This document shows, piece after piece, positions 1 to 7,934 of a stretch of 21,355 nt of DNA (its first letter is position 1; every line of letters begins with the position of its first letter). The stretch spans positions 1-21,355 of the forward strand of contig CAKRPQ010000028.1 of assembly GCA_934385225.1 (NCBI GenBank), read 5' to 3'. Made by a program: the position numbers and the translations under genes. This DNA comes from an uncultured Eubacteriales bacterium. GTDB taxonomy: Bacteria > Bacillota > Clostridia > Oscillospirales > CAG-272. The notes beneath the pieces are model-generated. The model was not told the origin of the DNA and did not search any database. It saw nothing but the letters and a program-made list of their open reading frames with translations.

Positions 1-920
1 GGCATAGTCAGGATCGGTATCATCGTGATAGAACCGTCGCTGCCCATCTTTCTGCCCGCGCGCTCGTACATTGTCGCAAGGTCTGTGTAAAGATAACCGG
101 GATAACCGCGTCTGCCGGGGACTTCCTTTCTCGCCGCCGACACCTCACGCAGAGCCTCCGCATAGTTGGTTATATCCGTCATTATGACGAGAACGTGCAT
201 ATTGCACTCGAAAGCGAGATATTCCGCCGCCGTAAGCGCCATTCTCGGCGTCGAAATCCGCTCGATTGCGGCGTCCGACGCAAGGTTGATGAAAAGCACC
301 GTGCGATCTATCGCGCCCGTCTTTTTGAAGTCGGAAATGAAGAAGTCCGCCTCCTCAAACGTGATACCGATTGCGGCAAAAACGACGGCGAACGGTGAAT
401 CCGTGCCGCGCACCTTTGCCTGTCTCGCTATCTGCGCCGCGAGATTTGCGTGCGGCAGACCCGATCCCGAAAAAATGGGGAGTTTCTGTCCGCGCACGAG
501 CGTATTAAGACCGTCTATTGTCGAAATTCCCGTCTGAATGAACTCGGAAGGGTAATATCTTGCCGCGGGGTTTATCGGCGTGCCGTTTATATCGAGCGAT
601 TTTTCGGGTATTATTTTCGCGCCGCCGTCGATAGGCTCGCCCATACCGTTAAAGACGCGTCCGAGCATATCGCGCGAAACGGGAAGCTCAACGCCGTGAC
701 CGAGAAAACGAACCTTGCTCTCGGCGATATTCAGTCCCGCCGCACCGTCGAAAAGCTGAACGAGAACGTCTCTGCCGTTCACTTCAAGCACTCGGCAGCG
801 GCGTATCTCGCCGTTCGGCAGCTCGATTTCGCCAAGCTCGTCGTACTTTACGCCGTCCACCTGCTTCACGAGCATAAGCGGACCCGCAACCTCTTCTATC
901 GTTCTGTATTCCTTTATCAT
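1..920 (-). CDS. ntpB: V-type ATP synthase subunit B (non-catalytic), 3' end missing
   Basis: Regulatory, non-catalytic nucleotide-binding subunit of the V1 head, which alternates with subunit A in the hexamer on the cytoplasmic side. The gene starts with ATG at 920 (MIKEYRTIEEVAGPLMLV) behind a strong AGGAGGG ribosome site, 15 bases after the ntpA stop. The window holds about 306 codons of a family usually near 460 residues; the C-terminal third lies beyond position 1. Visible family motifs are LGRVFNGMGEPIDGG, the degenerate P-loop region LPIFSGSGLPHANLAAQIAR (no GKT, as expected for subunit B), and MTDITNYAEALREVSAARKE with RRGYPGYLYTDLATMYERAG near the cut end. It is the last ntp gene seen here; ntpD would be expected next. 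The assignment is very secure. Confidence 0.96.
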   Translation of the reverse strand, partial: MIKEYRTIEEVAGPLMLVKQVDGVKYDELGEIELPNGEIRRCRVLEVNGRDVLVQLFDGAAGLNIAESKVRFLGHGVELPVSRDMLGRVFNGMGEPIDGGAKIIPEKSLDINGTPINPAARYYPSEFIQTGISTIDGLNTLVRGQKLPIFSGSGLPHANLAAQIARQAKVRGTDSPFAVVFAAIGITFEEADFFISDFKKTGAIDRTVLFINLASDAAIERISTPRMALTAAEYLAFECNMHVLVIMTDITNYAEALREVSAARKEVPGRRGYPGYLYTDLATMYERAGRKMGSDGSITMIPILTM

Positions 921-935
921 TTTACGTCCCTCCTA

Positions 936-2714
936 TCATTCCTCGCGGGACTTTTCAAGAGCGTCCGCTATCTCGGCTCTTATCTCGTCCTCAATCTTCG
1001 CGTATTCGGTCTTGTAAGCATCGTAAGGAACGCTCTTTGCTCTGCCGATCTTCTCTCTGACGGGAAGATCCGCGATAAGAGCGACGTCCGCGCCCTTTTT
1101 CACCGCCTCGCGCGCCTTATCCTCGTAGAAGAAGATGAGCGAAAGCATCGCGTGCTGTTTATCGAGCGGCGTATAGCCGTCAACGTCGTCAAAAGCGAAC
1201 TGCTGCAAGAAGTCCTCGCGGACGCTTCTCGCGACTTCGAGCGTAAGTCTGTCGTCCGAAGAAAGCGCGTCTACGCCGACGAGCTTCACTATCTCGTCAA
1301 GGTTATTTTCAAGTTGGAGCGTTTTAAGCGCTCTGCCGGTGAGTGCCATCCAGTCCTTTGCGATGTTCTCGTCGCACCAGTCGGCAAGGCGGTCGCGGTA
1401 GAGCGAATAGGAGTTAAGCCAGTTTATGGCGGGGAAGTGGCGTCGGTAGGCGAGCGACGAATCAAGTCCCCAGAAAACTTTGACGATACGGAGCGTCGCC
1501 TGTGTGACAGGCTCGGAAATATCACCGCCCTGCGGCGACACCGCGCCTATCGCGCTGAGTGCGCCCTCGCGTCCGTCGGAACCGAGGCAGATGACTTTAC
1601 CCGCTCTTTCGTAGAAGCCCGCAAGTCGGGAGGTAAGGTAAGCGGGGTAGCCCTCCTCGCCCGGCATTTCTTCAAGCCGTCCCGACATTTCGCGCAGAGC
1701 CTCCGCCCATCTTGACGTCGAATCCGCTATGACGGCGACGGCGTAGCCCATATCGCGGTAATATTCGGCAATGGTTATACCCGTATATATCGACGCCTCG
1801 CGCGCCGCAACGGGCATATCCGACGTGTTCGCGATAAGAACGGTTCTCTCCATAAGCGATCTGCCCGTTTTGGGGTCGATAAGTTCGGGGAACTCGCGCA
1901 GAACGTCCGTCATTTCGTTTCCGCGTTCGCCGCAGCCGATATAGACGACAAGGTCAACGTCGCTCCACTTTGCAAGCTGATGCTGAACGACGGTTTTACC
2001 GCTTCCGAAAGGACCGGGAACGCACGCCGTACCGCCTTTTGCGATGGGGAAGAGCGCGTCGATTGAGCGCTGACCCGTTATCATCGGCTCGACGGGCGGC
2101 AGTTTTGTCTTATAAGGTCTTGCGACGCGCACGGGCCACTTCTGAATGAGCGTTACCGTCTCGACACTGCCGTCCTTCTTCTGAATTTTCGCGACTGTGT
2201 CCGTCACGCGGAAGTCGCCCGCGTTTATATTCAGTATTTTACCGCCTTTTTTGGGCGCGACCATTATCTTATGGAGAACGGAATCAGACTCTTTGACCGT
2301 TCCGATAACGTCGCCTGCCTCGACCTCGTCGCCGTTTTTGACGCAAGGCTCGAAGTGCCAGCGTTTTTCGCGGTCAAGCGCGGGTTCGTCTATACCGCGC
2401 GGGAGGTTTGAGCCTGCTTTCAGTCTTATCGCTTCAAGCGGACGCTGTATTCCGTCGTAAATGTTACTGATAAGCCCAGGGCCCAGCTCCGCCGAGAGCG
2501 GCTCGCCCGTCGAAACGACAATATCGCCGCGTCCTATGCCCGCGGTTTCCTCATATACCTGTATCGAAGCCCTGTCGCCGTGCATTTCTATTATCTCGCC
2601 GATAAGGCGCTTGTCGCCGACCCTGACGACGTCGAAAAGGTTTGCGTTTCTCATACCCTCGGCGACGACGAGCGGTCCCGACACTTTAAGTATCTTTCCT
2701 GTAACTTCTTCCAT
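936..2714 (-). CDS. ntpA: V-type ATP synthase catalytic subunit A
   Basis: Catalytic subunit of the cytoplasmic V1 head, which hydrolyses or makes ATP coupled to ion flow through the membrane rotor. It has 592 residues, the usual family length. The N-terminal barrel reads MEEVTGKILKVSGPLVVAEG. The A-type-specific insertion, absent from F-type beta subunits, lies around residues 110-190. The Walker A motif GPFGSGKT is at 234-241 and the catalytic glutamate is in GCGERGNE (E263). Downstream are ADSTSRWAEALREMSGRLEE and the C-terminal helical domain. The ATG at 2714 has an AGGA ribosome site about 8 bases upstream. Sixty bases separate it from ntpG and 15 from ntpB, so all are probably one transcript. 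No key residue is missing. Confidence 0.98.
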   Translation of the reverse strand: MEEVTGKILKVSGPLVVAEGMRNANLFDVVRVGDKRLIGEIIEMHGDRASIQVYEETAGIGRGDIVVSTGEPLSAELGPGLISNIYDGIQRPLEAIRLKAGSNLPRGIDEPALDREKRWHFEPCVKNGDEVEAGDVIGTVKESDSVLHKIMVAPKKGGKILNINAGDFRVTDTVAKIQKKDGSVETVTLIQKWPVRVARPYKTKLPPVEPMITGQRSIDALFPIAKGGTACVPGPFGSGKTVVQHQLAKWSDVDLVVYIGCGERGNEMTDVLREFPELIDPKTGRSLMERTVLIANTSDMPVAAREASIYTGITIAEYYRDMGYAVAVIADSTSRWAEALREMSGRLEEMPGEEGYPAYLTSRLAGFYERAGKVICLGSDGREGALSAIGAVSPQGGDISEPVTQATLRIVKVFWGLDSSLAYRRHFPAINWLNSYSLYRDRLADWCDENIAKDWMALTGRALKTLQLENNLDEIVKLVGVDALSSDDRLTLEVARSVREDFLQQFAFDDVDGYTPLDKQHAMLSLIFFYEDKAREAVKKGADVALIADLPVREKIGRAKSVPYDAYKTEYAKIEDEIRAEIADALEKSREE

Positions 2715-2774
2715 TTACCAAATCCTGATACCTTTCGTTATTTTTTACGAAGATTGTTTCTCGCGTTTTAAGTT

Positions 2775-3092
2775 TTACTCGCCGCCGATGTCGCTGCCGA
2801 CCGCGCGTATCGTGGCGTCGCGCATGGCGGCTCTGCCGTAACCCGTACTGCCGTCTCTGCCGGGTACGGAAACTATTGCGGGCAGCGGGAGATCCTTATA
2901 TTTCGCTATATCGCTCTCGATAAGCTCCGCCGTTTTTTCGGTCACGAAAATGACGGCGTATTCGCCGCTTTTAACGGCACTTTTCAGCATTTCCGCCGCC
3001 TCTGTGGCGTGACCTGCCTCAAAGACGGAGAATCCGATCGCGCGGTATGCCGAAACACTCCCCGCGTCGCCTATAATTCCGATTTTATACAT
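2775..3092 (-). CDS. ntpG: V-type ATP synthase subunit F (NtpG in Enterococcus naming)
   Basis: Small central-stalk subunit that sits with D and d/C and helps couple the V1 head to the rotor. It has 105 residues, typical for the family. The sequence begins MYKIGIIGDAGSVSAYRAIG, the usual start of this Rossmann-like fold, continues with YAVIFVTEKTAELI, and ends with PLPAIVSVPGRDGSTGYG, the conserved I-P-G loop region. The start overlaps the end of ntpC by 8 bases, which implies translational coupling. Gene order C-G-A-B matches the Enterococcus hirae operon. The gene is called atpF in other naming schemes. Confidence 0.93.
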   Translation of the reverse strand: MYKIGIIGDAGSVSAYRAIGFSVFEAGHATEAAEMLKSAVKSGEYAVIFVTEKTAELIESDIAKYKDLPLPAIVSVPGRDGSTGYGRAAMRDATIRAVGSDIGGE

Positions 3093-4074
3093 AATTATTC
3101 CTCAGTCGCATTTTAATAGCGTCTGCGGAAAGCCCCGCGAGCTTTCCCGCAAGCACAATGCGAAGATTTTTTATCTCATATTCGACCGCGACAAGGTACG
3201 CGAAAAGCACGGGCGCGCCGAACGGCATAAATTTCGTTTCGGCGACCTCCGAAAGGTACAGATCGTCGCAGATCTTTTCAAGCTCGGCAAGGGACGGTCT
3301 GTCCGCCGCGCTTCTTGACAGCACCGCGTCCGAAACGGCGTGATACGGCGTTGAACGCAGTTCCTCACAGAAGCCCTTTTCGCCTCTGCCGAACGCGGCA
3401 AGGAGTTTTTCGGTGCTTATCGTTCCTACGGTGATAAGCGAAGCGCGAAGTTCCTCCTCGGAGTTCTTTCCGCCTCTTCGCAGAACTCTCAGGCACATCA
3501 TAATGTTTTTAAGATCCGCCTCGCGCGCGACAAGTGCCGTCGCGACAGGTTCGCCGCTTTCCTTTGCCGTCCGTGCCATATCGGCGAAGCACGCCTTATC
3601 GAGTATTCTGTCGATATCGCACGCGCGCGACGTTTTCACATACGAAAGGTACGCCTCCTCCGCCGCTTTTGCCATATTTTCGGGCAGTGCGGTGTAGTCC
3701 TTTTTCGCGGGCATTTTCTTTATTTCGCCCGGCGGGACTGTGCCGACGGGGAAGTACGCGTCCTCCGCGTCGGTGTTTCTGAAAAAGCATTTAAGAGCCG
3801 TTTTTATATTGTTGCAGTCGTATTTATAGAGCAGAAATTTCACCGTGGGCGAATTATGCGACGCGTCGAGGGTGAATTTACACGCCTGCGCAAGCGCGGA
3901 GGTCATTTTATCGTGCGAGGCGGAGAAGTCGCCGCCGTCAAGCCCGTCGATAAGGATATTTATTTCTCCCGCGCCCGAAGCGTCCGCCGCCTGCGTGAGT
4001 TTTTCTCTGCCGACAAGTGCCGCTTCACGCGCCCTGACCCTTGTCGAGGCATACAAATAATCGGTATCCTTCAC
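3085..4074 (-). CDS. ntpC: V-type ATP synthase subunit C (AC39 / d-like)
   Basis: Funnel-shaped subunit that sits on the membrane c-ring and links it to the central stalk. It has 329 residues, close to the family norm. The start MKDTDYLYASTRVRAREAAL matches the family opening (Y-x-Y-x-x-[AST]-R-[VI]-R). Later stretches such as YDCNNIKTALKCFFR and ADLKNIMMCLRVLRRG are the repeated D-x-x-N-I-x-x-x-L-R elements of AC39 proteins, and it ends AVEYEIKNLRIVLAGKLAGL. The GTG start at 4074 is supported by AAGGAG 6 bases upstream. It is separated from ntpE by about 700 bases of repeats, unlike every other junction in the operon. Confidence 0.94.
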   Translation of the reverse strand: MKDTDYLYASTRVRAREAALVGREKLTQAADASGAGEINILIDGLDGGDFSASHDKMTSALAQACKFTLDASHNSPTVKFLLYKYDCNNIKTALKCFFRNTDAEDAYFPVGTVPPGEIKKMPAKKDYTALPENMAKAAEEAYLSYVKTSRACDIDRILDKACFADMARTAKESGEPVATALVAREADLKNIMMCLRVLRRGGKNSEEELRASLITVGTISTEKLLAAFGRGEKGFCEELRSTPYHAVSDAVLSRSAADRPSLAELEKICDDLYLSEVAETKFMPFGAPVLFAYLVAVEYEIKNLRIVLAGKLAGLSADAIKMRLRNNYV

Positions 4075-4150
4075 GTTTTGCTCCTTACTCCTTTCATCGG
4101 TTTTTGGAAATACATTTTGTTTTCGTCACATAAATAAGTTTTTTCTTGAA

Positions 4151-4217
4151 TGACCCTTCCGTCGGAGGGCTTCGCACCTCCGACACCTCCCCTTTTTTAG
4201 AAGAAAAATGGGAGGCT
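4151..4217 (-). repeat. R1 hairpin repeat, copy 1
   Basis: Starts with the family end ACCCTTCC, then a hairpin GTCGGAGG (4161-4168) pairing with CCTCCGAC (4177-4184), then a CCTCCC...GGGAGG hairpin (4187-4216) whose arms extend into T and A runs. It is in the orientation opposite to the copy at 4510. Confidence 0.75.
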
Positions 4218-4292
4218 AATGCAGCCGTGAAGTGAATTTTTGCTTTTTGAGCCGTACTTCGGGAAAAACCGTAGGTTTTCATAGGTGGGGCA
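4218..4292 (+). repeat. Linker module shared with 15737-15812 (inverted)
   Basis: Contains ATGCAGCCGTGAAGT, then GAGCCG, then GGGAAAAACCGTAGGTTTTC with a self-complementary core (AAAACC...GGTTTT), then TGGGGCAGTT. The same ordered elements with small changes occur in reverse orientation between repeats C and D at 15737-15812. Confidence 0.6.
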
Positions 4293-4325
4293 GTTTACAT
4301 CTGTGTAATATCAGACTTCACCTCC

Positions 4326-4394
4326 ACCTTTGCCTCCCCTTGCCTCGTGGGTAAGGGGAGGTGGCACGAACGTAGTGAGTGACGGTAGGGTTTC
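4326..4394 (+). repeat. R1 hairpin repeat, copy 2
   Basis: CCTCCCCTT (4333-4341) pairs with AAGGGGAGG (4353-4361), followed by a diverged second half and the end element ACGGTAGGGTTT. It is the most degenerate full copy in the window. Confidence 0.6.
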
Positions 4395-4421
4395 GCTTTA
4401 CAAATTACCTTTTCCTTCGAA

Positions 4422-4488
4422 GACCCTTCCGTCTTGCCGCGGAGCGGCAATCCACCTCCCCTTTATCAAAGAATAAAGGGGAGGCTGA
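4422..4488 (-). repeat. R1 hairpin repeat, copy 3
   Basis: End element GACCCTTCC, a hairpin TTGCCGC...GCGGCAA (4434-4450), and a perfect 12-base-pair stem CCTCCCCTTTAT (4455-4466) with ATAAAGGGGAGG (4473-4484). The arms differ from copy 1 but pair perfectly. Confidence 0.75.
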
Positions 4489-4509
4489 ATGTAGCCGTTA
4501 AGTTTTTTA

Positions 4510-4556
4510 GGCTCCCTTGTGTAAAGGGAGCTGTCACCGCAGGTGACTGAGGGATT
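4510..4556 (+). repeat. R1 hairpin repeat, copy 4
   Basis: Stem GCTCCCTT (4511-4518) with AAGGGAGC (4524-4531), then GTCACC...GGTGAC, then the end TGAGGGATTGT. It is almost identical to the inverted copy at 15657-15706. Confidence 0.85.
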
Positions 4557-4770
4557 GTTCTCCACCGAGGTGCAGTCGTGCAGTGCCGTTTAACGCCCTT
4601 TCTTTTGATGCGACAGGCGCAAAAGAAAGGGCTTTGCCCAAAGAAAAGCGCCGCAAGAGGATTTCGCTCTCTGCGGAGAGCGACCGCCGACGTCGGCGGC
4701 TCACGCTCGCCTTTTGAAAAAGGCGAGGTGAAAACTTTTACTAAAAGGCGAGACCCGAAACTTTCGTCAC
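4557..4770 (-). repeat. R2 multi-hairpin repeat, copy A
   Basis: Reads in reverse relative to copies B, C and E. It contains the shared CAGTCGTGCAGT, TTTCTTTTGATGCGACAGGC and AAAGAAAAGCGCCGCAAG elements. Hairpins are CGCTCT (4665-4670) with AGAGCG (4677-4682), a perfect 16-base palindrome at 4684-4699, and CTCGCCTTTT (4706-4715) with AAAAGGCGAG (4718-4727). The block ends with two CGAAAACTTT-like units directly against the ntpE stop at 4771. Confidence 0.8.
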
Positions 4771-5445
4771 TCACCCATTCGGGAAAAGCGTTCTCACTAT
4801 CTCCGCTTCCGTTCTCGCTCTCACCGACGCGAGCGCCTCCGAAACCGAACAATTTATCTCCGTCTGTCCGACTCGTATCACCGCGCCGCCGTCGATTTTC
4901 GCCGTCTCGTCCGAGAGGACGAGCTTCGCTATCGTCTCACGCGGCAGCTTTCCTATGACGATTCGCTCGACGCCCTTTATAATTTCCTCGCCGAGGTCTT
5001 TTCTATCCCTCTCACAGAGGAGTATTTCATATTTTTCGGGAACTTCCGTATTCTCCGCACCGTAAAGAGCTATATTTGTCTTTTCCGCTTCGACCTCGGC
5101 TGTGACCGCTTCCGCGATAAACTTCGAAACCAGCTCGCAATACTTCTCGCTCGGCAGGTTCATTATCTCCTTATACGCCGTCTCATACGCCGCATCGACC
5201 GCTTTCGCTTTCGCTTCGAGCAGAATTTCGCGTTTTTTCATCTCTGCGCCCGATTTCGACCTTCCGATAATACTCTGCGCCTCTTTTTCGGCTTTTTCCT
5301 CATCGCGGAGGCGTTTTTCGTCCGCTTTTTTGCTCGCACCGAACATTATATCCGCGATTTTTCTGTTTGCGTCGTCAATAATTTTTCCCGCGTCGGCTTT
5401 TGCCTCGGAGATTATTTTATCGGTTATTTTTTCAAGTCCGACCAT
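4771..5445 (-). CDS. ntpE: V-type ATP synthase subunit E (peripheral stalk)
   Basis: Peripheral-stalk subunit that holds the catalytic head against rotation. It has 224 residues from the ATG at 5445 (MVGLEKITDKIISEAKADAG). A GTG 9 bases upstream is in frame, but the ATG has a better placed GGTGA and is preferred. Residues 1 to about 100 are a long charged alpha-helix rich in A, K and E (ANRKIADIMFGASKKADEKR). The C-terminal half is the compact domain with KIDGGAVIRVG and ends ARTEAEIVRTLFPNG. It starts 17 bases after ntpK. The stop codon abuts repeat copy A, and the C-terminus has the expected family length, so the repeat did not truncate the gene visibly. Confidence 0.93.
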   Translation of the reverse strand: MVGLEKITDKIISEAKADAGKIIDDANRKIADIMFGASKKADEKRLRDEEKAEKEAQSIIGRSKSGAEMKKREILLEAKAKAVDAAYETAYKEIMNLPSEKYCELVSKFIAEAVTAEVEAEKTNIALYGAENTEVPEKYEILLCERDRKDLGEEIIKGVERIVIGKLPRETIAKLVLSDETAKIDGGAVIRVGQTEINCSVSEALASVRARTEAEIVRTLFPNG

Positions 5446-5462
5446 AGTTTTCACCGACCGCG

Positions 5463-5963
5463 TCAGAGCTTGACAAAGAGTATCGGGAGCAGGGAAACGA
5501 GAAGTGCGAAAATGGCGTATGTTTCGACGAGAGCCGCCGACGTTATTGCCTTACCGACCTCATTCGGTCTTTTTGCGAGCAGGCTTATACCCGCCGCCGC
5601 AACTCTGCCCTGTCTTATCGCCGAGAAATAACCGACGAGAGCTATCGGGAGAGAAACCATAAGGAAGTACGCACCCTGTGTAACGGTGAGCGTGACGGGT
5701 GCGCCCGAAAAAATGCCCATTTTAAGCAGAATGATGAATGCCGTAATAAGACCGTAGATACCCTGTGTACCGGGGAGTGCTTGAAGAATGAGTGCCTTAC
5801 CGAACTTTGACGGGTCCTCCGAAAGAAGTCCCGCGCCCGCTTCGCCGACGATACCTACGCCCTTTGCGCTTCCCATTCCCGCAAGAGCAGCCGCCAGACC
5901 CGCGCCGAGAAGCGCAAGGTTATTGCCCGAAAAAATCTGTGATAATACTTCGCCGAAATTCAT
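5463..5963 (-). CDS. ntpK: V-type ATP synthase subunit K (membrane rotor ring)
   Basis: Forms the membrane c/K ring that carries the coupling ion. It has 166 residues with four hydrophobic helices, a duplicated two-helix unit as in other V-type K subunits. The first half has ALAGMGSAKGVGIVGEAGAG and LILQALPGTQGIYG; the second has AIRQGRVAAAGI and AALVETYAIFALL. The residues matching the Enterococcus hirae Na+ site (L61, T64, Q65, Q110, E139) are L63, T66, Q67, Q118 and E147, so all five are kept. A clear AAGGAG lies upstream of the ATG. It follows ntpI after 30 bases. Confidence 0.97.
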   Translation of the reverse strand: MNFGEVLSQIFSGNNLALLGAGLAAALAGMGSAKGVGIVGEAGAGLLSEDPSKFGKALILQALPGTQGIYGLITAFIILLKMGIFSGAPVTLTVTQGAYFLMVSLPIALVGYFSAIRQGRVAAAGISLLAKRPNEVGKAITSAALVETYAIFALLVSLLPILFVKL

Positions 5964-5993
5964 TTTTGTTTCTCCTTTTTATCTCAAATAATT

Positions 5994-7934
5994 TTATTTT
6001 TCCGTTGTATATTTATCCGAAACCGTTACGGGGTCGAAGGGTTTTCCGCCCTCCTCGTAGAATTTTCCGAAAAATTCGATATATTGCAGTCGGCTCGTAT
6101 GCACGAACGTACCGAGAACGTTTATCGCGAGGTTCATTATATGACCGACGACAAAAATAATTATCATCATAATAAATCCGCCGACTGTCGGACCGCCCAT
6201 CGTTCCCATGGTATTGACGACCTGTCCGATAACGCCCGCCGCAAGTCCGAGCGCGAGAATACGCGAATAGGAGAGCAGATCCGATGCGTAGCTGACGAGT
6301 CCGTAGATACCGAGAATACCTTTAAGGAGCTTCATTATCGGCTTCTTTTCGGCTCGTCCCTGCGTCAGGACGAGCGAGAGAAGTCCCGCGATAAGAACGT
6401 ATTTGCCCCACGGGAAGAGAGCCGTGAGCGCTATACCCGCAAAGGTGAGCCACCATGTGGCGATATCGCAGAGTGCGTCGACGATTTTTCCCTTTTTCGT
6501 CAGTTCTATGAAGTTGATTGCCATACCGCATATCATATGCACCGCGCCGACGGCGAGAGACAGGATAAGAAAGCTCATCGGGTCTGCGAGCGGGTCAAAG
6601 AGGACGGCTGTTTTCATCGTCTGCGTCGCACCTTCTATTCCCATCATACTCTCGGCATACGCCTGCGGCATATTTGAAAAGTAAGCGCCGAACAGAACGC
6701 CCATTATCATTGACGAAATTCCGCAATATCCGAACATGGCAAGGAAATTACGCATACTCTTGCGCGGATTCAGTATCTTTATCGCCGCGAAACAGCAGAC
6801 GGTCAGAAGAAAACCGTAGCCGACGTCGGCGAACATAAGTCCGAAGATGATGAAGTAAAAGATACTCATAACGAAAGTCGGGTCATATGTGCCGTATTTC
6901 GGGTAGGAGTACATCCCGAGCACCCATTCGAACGTCTCCGCAAAGAAATTATTATGAAGAAGAACGGGTGGTTCTTCCCACTTTGCGGGGTCTTCTATTT
7001 CATACGCGCAGCCGAATTTCGAGAGCGAATTTACGACTCTTTTTTCGCTCTTTTCGGGTATCCAGCCGCAAAGCTCGGTGCAGAAGTCTGTCGACGCAAG
7101 CTCGCCTTTCACCTTTTCGGCTGTTATATCCGTCGAAACGGCGTCGTAGAGAATTTCGACAAGCTCTATATTCTTCGCGAGCGCCCGAAGCCTGTCCGTA
7201 TCCTCCCCGCGCTTCTTCTCCGCCCACGAAATGAGCCTTTCAGTCTCTTTTATCTCCTCGGCGGGCGTGCGGTGCGACGCAGGAAGATTAGCTTTCGCAA
7301 ATCCCAGCTCCGTCATACGGCGAAGAGCCTCGACCGTATCCTTTTTGTAGGAGGTGAGCAGCACATACGCCGTCGTTTTGTCACTTGCCAAAACGTCGCA
7401 TACGGCGGCTGTGTCCGAGAGGGAGTTTTCGATATTTTTCAAAGCGTAGGCGGGGAGAGTACCGATAAATGCGTCCGTTTTTTCCGTTCCCGCGAAATCA
7501 AGAGGCATATCGTACCCGCGCCACACGGAAAGTGCCTCGCAAAGCCCCGAAAGACGTGTCTTTTCTGCCGTCTGCGCTCCTATGTCCGCTTTCAGCGAAA
7601 GCGTTTCGTCGACAATTCCCCTCGCTTTTTCAAAGCTGCCGTCCGTGCGGAAACTGTCAAGGCGTATTTTTATAAGGTTCGTTTTAAGTCCCTTTTTCAC
7701 CGTACTGTACGGCGAGAGCATATCGAGAGCCTCCGTCGTTCTGCCGAGCAGCCCTTCAAGTTCCGACACCGCGGCGGGATCGCCGTATCTTTCAAGGCGT
7801 AGTCTGCCGTGATCCGCGCCCTCGTCCGTCCGTTCTATCTGAACGCAGCCGAGCCGCATCAGCCGTCTGACAAGCGCGTCCGTCTCGCGTTTGTGCGCGA
7901 AAACGGTCAGCTTTTTCATCTTGCTTACCGACAT
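5994..7934 (-). CDS. ntpI: V-type ATP synthase subunit I (membrane stator, a-type)
   Basis: Stator subunit that forms the ion half-channels beside the rotor ring. It has 646 residues from the ATG at 7934, which is preferred over an in-frame TTG at 7952 because GGGAG lies upstream and the ATG gives the short overlap usual in this operon. The N-terminal half is a soluble arm (MKKLTVFAHKRETDALVRRL). The C-terminal half, from FVMSIFYFIIFGLMFADVGYG onward, has about seven to eight membrane helices. The essential channel arginine is in LLSYSRILALGLA, near residue 558. The C-terminus has IMNLAINVLGTFVHTSRLQY, a strongly conserved family motif. It overlaps the end of ntpF by 10 bases. Confidence 0.95.
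   Translation of the reverse strand: MSVSKMKKLTVFAHKRETDALVRRLMRLGCVQIERTDEGADHGRLRLERYGDPAAVSELEGLLGRTTEALDMLSPYSTVKKGLKTNLIKIRLDSFRTDGSFEKARGIVDETLSLKADIGAQTAEKTRLSGLCEALSVWRGYDMPLDFAGTEKTDAFIGTLPAYALKNIENSLSDTAAVCDVLASDKTTAYVLLTSYKKDTVEALRRMTELGFAKANLPASHRTPAEEIKETERLISWAEKKRGEDTDRLRALAKNIELVEILYDAVSTDITAEKVKGELASTDFCTELCGWIPEKSEKRVVNSLSKFGCAYEIEDPAKWEEPPVLLHNNFFAETFEWVLGMYSYPKYGTYDPTFVMSIFYFIIFGLMFADVGYGFLLTVCCFAAIKILNPRKSMRNFLAMFGYCGISSMIMGVLFGAYFSNMPQAYAESMMGIEGATQTMKTAVLFDPLADPMSFLILSLAVGAVHMICGMAINFIELTKKGKIVDALCDIATWWLTFAGIALTALFPWGKYVLIAGLLSLVLTQGRAEKKPIMKLLKGILGIYGLVSYASDLLSYSRILALGLAAGVIGQVVNTMGTMGGPTVGGFIMMIIIFVVGHIMNLAINVLGTFVHTSRLQYIEFFGKFYEEGGKPFDPVTVSDKYTTEK

Larger units (their letters stand above)
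4075..4770. repeat. Composite repeat block splitting the V-ATPase operon
   Basis: This 696-base stretch between ntpC and ntpE holds no credible gene. It contains the ntpC ribosome site, then four copies of the short two-hairpin unit R1, a 75-base linker module shared with 15737-15812, and one long R2 unit that runs up to the ntpE stop codon. The short open frames on both strands here are by-products of the repeats and lack family features. The R1 copies sit as reverse-forward pairs (4151 and 4326; 4422 and 4510). Both flanking genes are intact and in the standard order, so the block is best read as insertions into a once-compact operon. Confidence 0.85.

Noticed and set aside
450..1715. 421-codon open frame on the plus strand
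   Set aside because: It lies antisense to ntpB and ntpA, has no family motif and an arginine-rich composition typical of a shadow frame of high-GC third positions.
4510..4535. R1 stems as rho-independent terminators
   Set aside because: The stems are strong but no T-run follows on either strand at most copies.
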